From contig NZ_JAACKB010000068.1 of assembly GCF_010892395.1 (NCBI RefSeq), forward strand, positions 1 to 6,282: a stretch of DNA of 6,282 bases, given 5' to 3'. The notes under the pieces were generated by a model. The model made no database searches. It was not told the DNA's origin and saw only the letters and a list, made by a program, of their open reading frames with translations. Made by a program: the position numbers and the translations under genes. Below, one piece after another: positions 1-5,176 of this stretch. The first letter of the stretch is position 1. Every line of letters starts with the position of its first letter. The stretch comes from Sulfurovum sp. bin170 (GTDB lineage: Bacteria > Campylobacterota > Campylobacteria > Campylobacterales > Sulfurovaceae).

Positions 1-118
1 ATTTGAACTTTTGGGAGATATGTGTTTTATATTTTTTTAAGTTTAGTGTTAATTTTTTGTTGTTTCTTTAATAAAATTTAGCTTAAATTAGAATTGCTGT
101 GGTGGATTTGGTTTCTCA
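1..118 (+). other. AT-rich upstream region with possible signal-peptide remnant
   Basis: No intact gene is visible here. In frame 1 a short reading frame from GTG 22 to TAG 79-81 encodes a strongly hydrophobic stretch, FYIFLSLVLIFCC, that resembles a signal peptide or lipoprotein leader. GGGAG at 13-17 lies 4 bases before the GTG. It is out of frame with the S41 peptidase reading frame that follows, which is closed upstream by TAG at 89-91. The simplest inference is that this is the old leader of the peptidase gene, left after loss of the segment between leader and PDZ domain plus a frame change. It could also be chance AT-rich coding. Confidence 0.25.
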
Positions 119-1090
119 TTGGAGCAGTATGATGGTAGACTTTTTGTAAAACTTGTCTATAGAGATTCTCCTGCTTATAGAGTAGGTTTTAGAAGAGGTA
201 CAGAGATTTTAGAAATCAATGAGAGAGCTATTGGTGAGATAGAGAGTGAGAATCTTTGGAGAACAGTTTTAGGTGATAGTTTAGTTGGTACTAAAGGGGT
301 GTTTAAAATCTCAAATAGTGGTGTTGAAAAAATTGTTACTATAGAAACAGAGATTGTTCAGACCTACTCTATATTTGCTGATAAGATTATAGATATGGAT
401 GGCAAGAGGATAGGGTATTTCTTTCTAAATATATTTATAGAGTTGACACGCAGTGAACTAGAGATAGTTTTTGAGAAATTTAAAAGAGAGGGTATAGATG
501 AACTTATTATAGATATGAGATATAATGGAGGTGGCAGAGTCTCTGTGGCTAAATATCTTGCTAGTTTAATAGGTGGGGATAATACAGATGAGTCTCTTTT
601 TGAAACACTTGAATTTAATGATAAATATACAAGGTTAAACAGTACTATTAATTTTACAAAAGAGAAAAATAGCCTAAATTTAGATAGAGTGTTCGTTATC
701 TCTACATCCAATACCTGTTCTGCAAGTGAGATGCTTATTAATGGATTGAGACCATATATGGATGTTCATCTGATTGGTTCTAAAACTTGTGGTAAACCTG
801 TTGGGATGAGAGGCAGTGATTTTTGTGGGAAACATCTCTCACCTATACAGTTTAAGTTAGTCAATGCAGATGGTTATGGAGATTATTTTTCTGGCATAAC
901 GCCTGTATGTAATCTGCCTGATGATATTTATCACTCATTGGGAGAGAGAGACGAAGCGATGCTTAAAGAGACTCTGTTTTTTATAAAAAATGGTATCTGC
1001 TCTACCGTTAGTAAAAGATACCAAATGCAGAAGAGAAGTATAAAAAAATCTCTGCTTAATGGATTTCAGCGTGAGATTGATGCTATTTAA
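119..1090 (+). CDS. S41 family (C-terminal processing) peptidase, N-terminally truncated, probable pseudogene
   Basis: S41 peptidases are Ser/Lys-dyad proteases that usually act in the periplasm on protein C-termini. The visible protein has a PDZ-like domain at about residues 1-75 (SPAYRVGFRRGTEILEING-like core) and an S41 catalytic domain at about 95-290. The nucleophile is predicted to be Ser201 in CSASE and the general base Lys226 in TCGKPVG. The 25-residue spacing matches Prc/CtpA enzymes. DMRYNGGGR at 132-140 is the family's substrate-cleft strand. Cysteines 200, 224, 236, 264 and 294 suggest disulfides and hence an exported ancestor. The only possible in-frame start is TTG 119, without a convincing ribosome binding site. 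The PDZ loop residues GFGF are encoded just upstream of it (101-112), after a TAG at 89-91, so no start can include them. Signal peptide and N-terminal region are absent. The catalytic part is otherwise intact, so decay is recent or the fragment is reused. The stop overlaps that of the convergent nadD-rsfS gene. Confidence 0.6.
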   Translation: MEQYDGRLFVKLVYRDSPAYRVGFRRGTEILEINERAIGEIESENLWRTVLGDSLVGTKGVFKISNSGVEKIVTIETEIVQTYSIFADKIIDMDGKRIGYFFLNIFIELTRSELEIVFEKFKREGIDELIIDMRYNGGGRVSVAKYLASLIGGDNTDESLFETLEFNDKYTRLNSTINFTKEKNSLNLDRVFVISTSNTCSASEMLINGLRPYMDVHLIGSKTCGKPVGMRGSDFCGKHLSPIQFKLVNADGYGDYFSGITPVCNLPDDIYHSLGERDEAMLKETLFFIKNGICSTVSKRYQMQKRSIKKSLLNGFQREIDAI

Positions 1091-1935
1091 AGCCCAATCT
1101 CTTCATTTGATTTTCTGTTAGAAATCTCCATCAAAAACTCCTCCATACAATAGGTCTGACGAGCCTCACTACTCATGATATGTACAAGAATATCACCCAT
1201 ATCTATCACCACCCAATCATCACTCTCATCTATATGAAGGAACTCTTCACCAAGTGGTTTTAGTTTATCTTTTAGGTGTTGGGCTAGTGAGGATGCATGT
1301 TTTCCTCCAAGTGAGTTGGCAAGTACTACTCGTTCGACGATGTAGTCCACTTTTTCGAGGTTAAACGCCTCTATCTCTTCAGCTTTTTTATTGTCCAGTT
1401 CTGTGACGATACGGTCTATTCGTTCATCTAAGTTCATTAATTTCCTTCGTATTTCTGTTGAGCTTATATCCATCTCAACTTTTAAGATTTTAAATTTTTG
1501 TAGAGCAGTAGTATCAAGTTTATATCCTGCTCTTGTTGCTATGACCCAAGTGATATTGGAGTTTAGCCAATTAAAATTATACCATTTTGTAATGGAGTCA
1601 AGATTATCTGCTCCAATAATAATATATTTGACACTGTATCTTTTTTGAAAATGTCTTAAAGTTTTGGCACTGCTTGTAGCTTTGCCCTCTTGTATCTCAT
1701 AGTCATCTACTAAAACTTTTGGAATTTTACCAAAAAGTTTATTAGACTGTTTTAGTCGTTCATCTGGTGAGTGATGTGAATCTGTTTTGAATGGATTTAG
1801 AAAAGTAGGAACAACAATTAATCTGTTGATACCTAACGATTTTAGTGCCTCTTCAACGATTGCTAGATGCCCAATGTGTGGAGGGTCGAAACTACCCCCA
1901 TAGAGTGCAACCGTTTCTTGCTTCCCTTTAAACAA
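1087..1935 (-). CDS. nadD: NadD-RsfS fusion: nicotinate-nucleotide adenylyltransferase plus ribosome silencing factor
   Basis: Residues 1-166 are NadD, which transfers AMP from ATP to nicotinate mononucleotide to make deamido-NAD in NAD synthesis. The nucleotidyltransferase motif GGSFDPPHIGH lies at 13-23, NLDSITKWYN at 111-120, and the closing ISSTEIRRKL at 158-167. Residues 167-282 are a complete RsfS (DUF143, Iojap family), which binds ribosomal protein L14 and keeps 50S subunits from joining 30S. It shows KKAEEIEAF at 183-191, a DDWVVIDMGDILVHIMS block at 239-255, and RQTYCMEEFL. The two are usually separate adjacent genes; here no stop lies between them. The start is TTG 1935, chosen because AGAGG lies 7 bases upstream and the NadD motif begins soon after. 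A second ribosome binding site and ATG (1437) at the junction could yield free RsfS. The 3' end overlaps the S41 gene's stop by 4 bp, with no terminator between. Product calls are firm; whether the fusion protein is the main product is inference. Confidence 0.93.
   Translation of the reverse strand: MFKGKQETVALYGGSFDPPHIGHLAIVEEALKSLGINRLIVVPTFLNPFKTDSHHSPDERLKQSNKLFGKIPKVLVDDYEIQEGKATSSAKTLRHFQKRYSVKYIIIGADNLDSITKWYNFNWLNSNITWVIATRAGYKLDTTALQKFKILKVEMDISSTEIRRKLMNLDERIDRIVTELDNKKAEEIEAFNLEKVDYIVERVVLANSLGGKHASSLAQHLKDKLKPLGEEFLHIDESDDWVVIDMGDILVHIMSSEARQTYCMEEFLMEISNRKSNEEIGL
1435..1448 (-). promoter_or_regulatory. rsfS: Internal ribosome binding site and ATG for rsfS
   Basis: Read on the minus strand, GAAGGA (1448-1443) is followed after five bases (AATTA) by ATG (1437-1435). 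This ATG is codon 167 of the fused frame and is exactly where the RsfS domain begins (MNLDERIDRIV). The arrangement is that of a normal start site, as if nadD once ended near here. It would allow a free 116-residue RsfS to be made alongside the fusion. The motif is seen directly; its use is inferred. Confidence 0.6.
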
Positions 1936-1998
1936 ATAATAACCTCTAATTATGTAATATATTCGCTATATTAGCATATTAAACTAAGGGATGAATGA
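1936..1998. promoter_or_regulatory. Divergent promoter region between nadD and gap
   Basis: These 63 bases are the only space for promoters of both nadD-rsfS (minus) and the gap operon (plus). On the plus strand TATATT at 1967-1972 is a candidate -10 box that would start transcription near 1979, about 20 bases before gap. On the minus strand AATATA/TATATT-like boxes around 1955-1962 could serve nadD. No clear -35 boxes are visible, which is common for Campylobacterota sigma-70 promoters. AAGGG at 1986-1990 is the gap ribosome binding site. No operator-like palindrome was recognised. Confidence 0.4.
1943..1947 (-). promoter_or_regulatory. Ribosome binding site of nadD-rsfS
   Basis: The minus strand carries AGAGG here, seven bases before TTG 1935-1933. 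It decides the start, since no ATG or GTG lies nearby in frame and the conserved NadD motif starts only 12 codons later. Confidence 0.6.
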
Positions 1999-2991
1999 AT
2001 GGCTGTAAAAGTTGCGATAAATGGACTAGGACGAATAGGTAGATGTGTTGCTCGAATCATTGCAGATAGAGATGATATTGAGTTGGTGGCTGTGAATGCA
2101 AGTGGAGCAGAAAATATAATCGAGTATGGGTTAAAATATGACTCTGTTCATGGTACTAGAAAAGATGTATCTGTCAAAGATGGTTTCGTTCATATTGGAG
2201 ATACCAAAGCGAAACTTTTTGGAGAGAGAGAACCTGCTAAAATTGATTTTGTAGGTTGTGGAGCTGAAGTGGTTATCGAGTGTACAGGTGTATTTTTGAC
2301 AGAAGAGTCAGTGCAACCATATCTTGATAGTGGGATTAAAAAGGTTCTCTTTTCTGCCCCTGCCAAAGATGATACGGCGACTTTTGTTATTGGTGCGAAT
2401 GAGGATGAGTATGCAGGCGAGGCGGTTGTCTCCAATGCTAGTTGTACAACCAATGGTCTAGCTCCTGTTGCCAAAGTTTTGGATGATGCTTTTGGGATTG
2501 AGTCAGGTCTGATGACCACGATACATAGCTATACTGGTTCTCAGCCTATTTTGGATGGTAAACACAAAAAAGACCCTAGAAAGGGTCGTTCGGGGGCTGT
2601 GAACCTAGTACCAACTACGACAGGTGCGGCAAAAGCTATTGCAAAAGTTCTACCACAACTAAAAGGTAAACTTAACGGTCAAGCGATAAGAGTTCCAACC
2701 CCTAATGTCTCTATGGTCGATTTGACAGTAAATCTTGGAAAAGAGGTCACTCTTGATGAGGTAAAAGAGGCGTTTACTGTTGCCAGTGAAGGGTCACACA
2801 AAGGTATCTTGGGTGTGGATGTTGAGTATCGAGTCTCACAAGACTTTGTGGGTGAAGAGCAGAGTTCTGTAGTGGCAATGGATACGATTCAAGTTATCGG
2901 TGGCAATATGGTCAAAGTTTTGGCATGGTATGACAATGAGTGGGGCTACTCAGTAAGATTGGTCGATATGGCAGTTCATATTTCACAATAA
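1999..2991 (+). CDS. gap: Type I glyceraldehyde-3-phosphate dehydrogenase
   Basis: This cytoplasmic enzyme interconverts glyceraldehyde 3-phosphate and 1,3-bisphosphoglycerate with NAD(P) and phosphate. At 330 residues it has the normal family length. The nucleotide-binding NGLGRIGR lies at 8-15, the catalytic Cys149 in NASCTTN (146-152), the partner His176 in TTIHSYT, VPTTTGAAKA at 204-213, RVPTPNVS at 231-238, and WYDNEWGYS near the end. The position that is Asp in NAD-specific enzymes (the D of the usual IND motif) is Ala34 in VNAS. The Leu-Pro pair that normally lies near 187-188 is Gly-Lys in ILDGKHKKD. Both changes are expected to relax the preference for NAD and permit NADP, which is inference from known specificity determinants. 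ATG 1999 follows AAGGG (1986-1990) and the protein starts as expected. It is first in gap-pgk-tpiA. Confidence 0.97.
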   Translation: MAVKVAINGLGRIGRCVARIIADRDDIELVAVNASGAENIIEYGLKYDSVHGTRKDVSVKDGFVHIGDTKAKLFGEREPAKIDFVGCGAEVVIECTGVFLTEESVQPYLDSGIKKVLFSAPAKDDTATFVIGANEDEYAGEAVVSNASCTTNGLAPVAKVLDDAFGIESGLMTTIHSYTGSQPILDGKHKKDPRKGRSGAVNLVPTTTGAAKAIAKVLPQLKGKLNGQAIRVPTPNVSMVDLTVNLGKEVTLDEVKEAFTVASEGSHKGILGVDVEYRVSQDFVGEEQSSVVAMDTIQVIGGNMVKVLAWYDNEWGYSVRLVDMAVHISQ

Positions 2992-2995
2992 ATAT

Positions 2996-3021
2996 GTAGG
3001 GGTAGACCAATGTGTCTACCC
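2996..3021 (+). repeat. GTAG-headed REP-like hairpin between gap and pgk
   Basis: GTAG at 2996-2999 is followed at once by a perfect 8-bp stem, GGGTAGAC (3000-3007) with GTCTACCC (3014-3021), around a six-base loop CAATGT. A GTAG tetranucleotide at the foot of a hairpin is the hallmark of REP elements moved by RAYT (TnpA-REP) proteins. It begins four bases after the gap stop. No T-tract follows, so it is unlikely to be an intrinsic terminator. It may affect mRNA stability within the operon. Structure is seen; the REP assignment is inference. Confidence 0.55.
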
Positions 3022-3032
3022 ATGATTCAAAA

Positions 3033-3047
3033 AGGAAAAAAAATTTG
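3033..3047 (+). promoter_or_regulatory. pgk: Ribosome binding site and TTG start of pgk
   Basis: AGGA at 3033-3036 (within AAAAAGGA) lies eight bases before TTG 3045-3047. The resulting N-terminus MKTIKDL matches the family. The in-frame GTG at 3012 lies inside the repeat hairpin, has no ribosome binding site, and would add 11 untypical residues. Confidence 0.7.
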
Positions 3048-4241
3048 AAAACAATAAAAGATTTAAAAAATATAGATGGTAAAACAGTATTTATCCGTTG
3101 TGATTTCAATGTCCCCAAAGATGAAGATGGAAATATAACTGATGATAGAAGAATCCGTGGTGCATTACCAACCATTCGTTACTGTTTGGATAGAGACTGT
3201 AAAGTCATTTTGGCTTCACACTATGAGCGACCAGAACCAGGTGTGTATGAAGAGAAATACTCTTTGGCAACGGTGGTTACTAGACTGAAGACACTGCTCA
3301 AAATTGCGTCTAATATCTCATTGGCAGAAGATGTGGTCGGAGTTGATGCTAAATCAAAAGCCGCGGCACTTGAAACAGGAGATGTTTTGGTGCTTGAAAA
3401 TCTTCGTTATGAAGCAGGTGAGACCCAAAATGATATAGAGTTTGCCAAAGAGTTAGCTTCTATGGTGGATGTCTATATCAATGATGCTTTTGGTGCTTGT
3501 CACAGAGCTCACGCTTCTATCGATGCGATGGCTAGACTCTTTGATGGTGACCATCGAGCCGCAGGTTTTTTGCTCTCTAAAGAGGTTAATTTCTTTGAGA
3601 AAACACTTGAAAATCCTATGAGACCATTTGTCGCTGTTATTGGTGGGTCTAAAGTTTCAGGGAAGCTTGAGGCTCTTAGAAATCTGATTGAAAAAGTTGA
3701 TAAAGTTATTATCGGTGGTGGGATGGCATTTACATTCCTCAAAGCTCAAGGCTATGAGATAGGTAACTCTTTGGTTGAAAATGACTTGCTTGATGAGGCT
3801 AGAACGGTTATGATAAAAGCTAGAAAAAAAGGGGTCAAGTTCTATCTTCCTGTTGATGTAGTGGTAACTCCTGAATTTTCAGAACATGGTATCTCAAAAT
3901 ACTTACCATCCCAAGAGATTCCAAAAGATTGGATGGGGTTAGATATTGGACCTGCAAGTTCAAGGCTTTTTCGTCAAGTGTTAAATGATGCACAGACGAT
4001 TATTTGGAATGGACCAATGGGGGTTTATGAGTGGGATAAGTTTTCAAAAGGTAGCTTGAAAATGTCACACGATATTGCTGATACTCATGCGACAACTATC
4101 GTCGGTGGTGGTGATACGGCTGATGTGGCACAGAAAGCTGGAGATGTGGATGAGATGACATTTGTAAGTACTGGAGGGGGTGCGAGTTTGAATCTTATTG
4201 AGGGTAAAGTGCTTCCTGGGATTGAGGCATTAAAATCGTAA
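3045..4241 (+). CDS. pgk: Phosphoglycerate kinase
   Basis: This cytoplasmic enzyme transfers phosphate reversibly between 1,3-bisphosphoglycerate and ADP, the step next to Gap. From TTG 3045 the protein has 398 residues, the usual length. The 3-phosphoglycerate side is shown by IRCDFNVP (17-24), SHYERP (58-63) and HRAHAS (153-158). The nucleotide side is shown by GGSKVSGK (200-207), NGPMGVYE (322-329), GGGDTADV (354-361) and STGGGASL (375-382). The loop usually reading SHLGRP is SHYERP: the substrate-contacting His and Arg are kept, but Leu-Gly has become Tyr-Glu. Wording such as NITDDRRIR and PTIRYCLD is strongly Campylobacterota-like. It lies 53 bases after gap, with a REP-like hairpin in the spacer, and 91 bases before tpiA. 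Co-transcription with gap is likely, since I see no separate promoter or terminator between them. Confidence 0.96.
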   Translation: MKTIKDLKNIDGKTVFIRCDFNVPKDEDGNITDDRRIRGALPTIRYCLDRDCKVILASHYERPEPGVYEEKYSLATVVTRLKTLLKIASNISLAEDVVGVDAKSKAAALETGDVLVLENLRYEAGETQNDIEFAKELASMVDVYINDAFGACHRAHASIDAMARLFDGDHRAAGFLLSKEVNFFEKTLENPMRPFVAVIGGSKVSGKLEALRNLIEKVDKVIIGGGMAFTFLKAQGYEIGNSLVENDLLDEARTVMIKARKKGVKFYLPVDVVVTPEFSEHGISKYLPSQEIPKDWMGLDIGPASSRLFRQVLNDAQTIIWNGPMGVYEWDKFSKGSLKMSHDIADTHATTIVGGGDTADVAQKAGDVDEMTFVSTGGGASLNLIEGKVLPGIEALKS

Positions 4242-4246
4242 ATTCC

Positions 4247-4321
4247 GTAGGGTGTGATTGCCATCACACCTTTTATTTGATATTAAAAATTTTATTTGGT
4301 GCGATGGCAATCGCACCCTAC
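4247..4321. repeat. Inverted pair of GTAG-headed REP-like hairpins (BIME-like) between pgk and tpiA
   Basis: The left unit is GTAG (4247-4250), stem GGTGTGAT (4251-4258) with ATCACACC (4263-4270), loop TGCC. The right unit is the same element inverted: stem GGTGCGAT (4298-4305) with ATCGCACC (4310-4317), loop GGCA, then CTAC (4318-4321). A 27-base AT-rich spacer separates them. The 24-base arms differ at only two positions, T4255/A4266 against the C-G pair made by the right arm. These two positions pair with each other in the hairpin, so pairing is preserved. Two inverted REPs with an AT spacer is the classic BIME layout. The pair fills nearly the whole spacer, and the tpiA ribosome binding site starts right after it. 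The geometry is certain; the class and the implied RAYT are inference. Confidence 0.75.
4251..4278 (+). terminator. Possible intrinsic terminator/attenuator formed by the left REP hairpin
   Basis: The 8-bp stem with a four-base loop (4251-4270) is followed directly by TTTTATTT (4271-4278), nine bases after the pgk stop. This has the form of a rho-independent terminator, although the stem is only half GC. If it works even partly it would reduce tpiA transcription relative to gap and pgk. Confidence 0.35.
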
Positions 4322-4335
4322 AAAGGCAACATATG
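4322..4335 (+). promoter_or_regulatory. tpiA: Ribosome binding site and ATG start of tpiA
   Basis: AAAGG at 4322-4326 lies six bases before ATG 4333-4335 and directly abuts the CTAC end of the repeat. The N-terminus MIYAANFKTN matches TpiA. The longer in-frame start at TTG 4258 would translate the repeat itself and lacks a ribosome binding site. Confidence 0.75.
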
Positions 4336-5022
4336 ATATACGCAGCAAATTTTAAAACAAATCACACAAGAGAATCTACAAAAGAGTACATAACAGATCT
4401 TCAATCAAAATTGGGAGATAAAAAACCTGAAGATAGAGTTTTCGTTTTTCCTCCACTAACAGCACTAGATAGTTTTGAGGGTGATTTTACCATCGGTGCT
4501 CAAAATGCTTATCCAGTAGAGAATGGAGCCTATACAGGTGAAGTGGGAGTAGAGCAACTAAGTGAATTTAATATCAACACTATCTTGATAGGTCACAGTG
4601 AACGAAGAGATACTATAGGTGAGTCACAAGAGCAAGTAGCTAAAAAATTTGCATTTTTCAAAGAGCAAGGTTTTGAGATTATCTACTGTATAGGTGAGTC
4701 GCTAGAGGTAAGAGAGCAGGGGATTGAAGCTGTGATGGAGCATCTGGTCTCTCAATTTGAGGGAATAGATACTACTTATGATAATTTTGTGGTGGCTTAT
4801 GAACCTATCTGGGCGATTGGTACAGGACGCAGTGCAACAGTTGCAGAGATAGTGGAGACTCATAATGCACTTAAGCAAATAGTTGACAAACCTCTACTTT
4901 ATGGTGGAAGTGTCAAAGGGGCGAATATCGCTGAAATATCTGCAATTTCTAATGTAGACGGTGTGCTTGTTGGTGGAGCTTCTCTTAAGACAGAAACATT
5001 TTTGGAGTTGGTTTTTCATTAG
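4333..5022 (+). CDS. tpiA: Triosephosphate isomerase
   Basis: This cytoplasmic TIM-barrel enzyme interconverts dihydroxyacetone phosphate and glyceraldehyde 3-phosphate, feeding Gap. From ATG 4333 it has 229 residues, shorter than the roughly 250 of E. coli but usual for Campylobacterota. The substrate-binding Lys8 is in NFKTN (NWKMN in most species). The catalytic His88 is in IGHSERR, the catalytic base Glu157 is in AYEPIWAIGTG (with the flexible loop after it), and the phosphate-binding strands are YGGSVKGAN (190-198) and GGASL (214-218). All key residues are present. It is the last gene of gap-pgk-tpiA. In many Campylobacterota fabI follows, but here the next gene is convergent. Its expression may be set apart from pgk by the repeat pair in front of it. 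Confidence 0.96.
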   Translation: MIYAANFKTNHTRESTKEYITDLQSKLGDKKPEDRVFVFPPLTALDSFEGDFTIGAQNAYPVENGAYTGEVGVEQLSEFNINTILIGHSERRDTIGESQEQVAKKFAFFKEQGFEIIYCIGESLEVREQGIEAVMEHLVSQFEGIDTTYDNFVVAYEPIWAIGTGRSATVAEIVETHNALKQIVDKPLLYGGSVKGANIAEISAISNVDGVLVGGASLKTETFLELVFH

Positions 5023-5038
5023 ACATCTTGTAAAACTA

Positions 5039-5088
5039 GGAATCGGAAGGCTCTGCCTCCGCTGTTCGGGAGTAAACTCTCCGTTTCC
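5039..5088. repeat. Two-hairpin inverted element downstream of tpiA (GGAAnCGGA family)
   Basis: The ends GGAATCGG (5039-5046) and CCGTTTCC (5081-5088) are inverted repeats with one mismatch. Inside them are two small hairpins: CGGAAGGC/GCCTCCG (5044-5061, one bulged A) and CGGGAG/CTCTCCG (5067-5083, one bulged base). It can be read as two units in inverted orientation, each a GGAAnCGGA head leading into a hairpin. A related solitary unit lies at 5121-5156. No T-tract follows on the plus strand, so it is not a standard terminator for tpiA. I recognise no named family. Confidence 0.5.
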
Positions 5089-5120
5089 AAAAAAATAAGA
5101 ATCGTATAAAAAAGCTTAAT

Positions 5121-5156
5121 TCATTGGCATTGGACTAAAGTCTCCGATTCCAATGA
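5121..5156 (-). repeat. Solitary hairpin unit related to the 5039-5088 element; possible terminator of the HD-GYP gene
   Basis: TCATTGG (5121-5127) pairs perfectly with CCAATGA (5150-5156), with a second small hairpin inside (5132-5145). Read on the minus strand it begins GGAATCGGAGA and matches the right unit of the 5039-5088 element at 17 of the first 20 bases. Two of the three differences are a swapped apical base pair. On the minus strand it follows the HD-GYP stop and a run of six T (complement of 5108-5113) comes seven bases after the stem, so it could help end that transcript. The T-run is rather distant for a typical terminator. Confidence 0.45.
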
Positions 5157-5176
5157 GTTTGGCAAGAAGAGGTCTA

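Noticed and set aside
364..711. Minus-strand open frame opposite the S41 gene
   Set aside because: It is a shadow of a low-complexity, AT-rich coding region; serine/leucine-rich with no recognisable domain or ribosome binding site.
1391..1648. Plus-strand open frame opposite nadD-rsfS
   Set aside because: Lies wholly inside the clear NadD-RsfS frame and shows no domain.
2190..2519. Minus-strand open frame opposite gap
   Set aside because: Wholly inside the clearly coding gap gene, no recognisable motif.
2996..3021. Intrinsic terminator after gap
   Set aside because: The hairpin is followed by CATGATTC and an A-rich stretch, with no T-tract on the plus strand.
3012..3044. Longer pgk beginning at GTG 3012
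   Set aside because: The GTG lies within the repeat hairpin, has no ribosome binding site, and adds 11 residues absent from the family; TTG 3045 has AGGA eight bases upstream.
4247..4321. Terminal inverted repeats of a small insertion element (MITE)
   Set aside because: Each arm is itself a hairpin with a GTAG foot and no target-site duplication is visible, which fits a REP pair better than a DDE-type MITE.
4258..4332. Longer tpiA beginning at TTG 4258
   Set aside because: The extra 25 residues are a translation of the inverted repeat pair; ATG 4333 has AAAGG at proper spacing and gives the canonical N-terminus.
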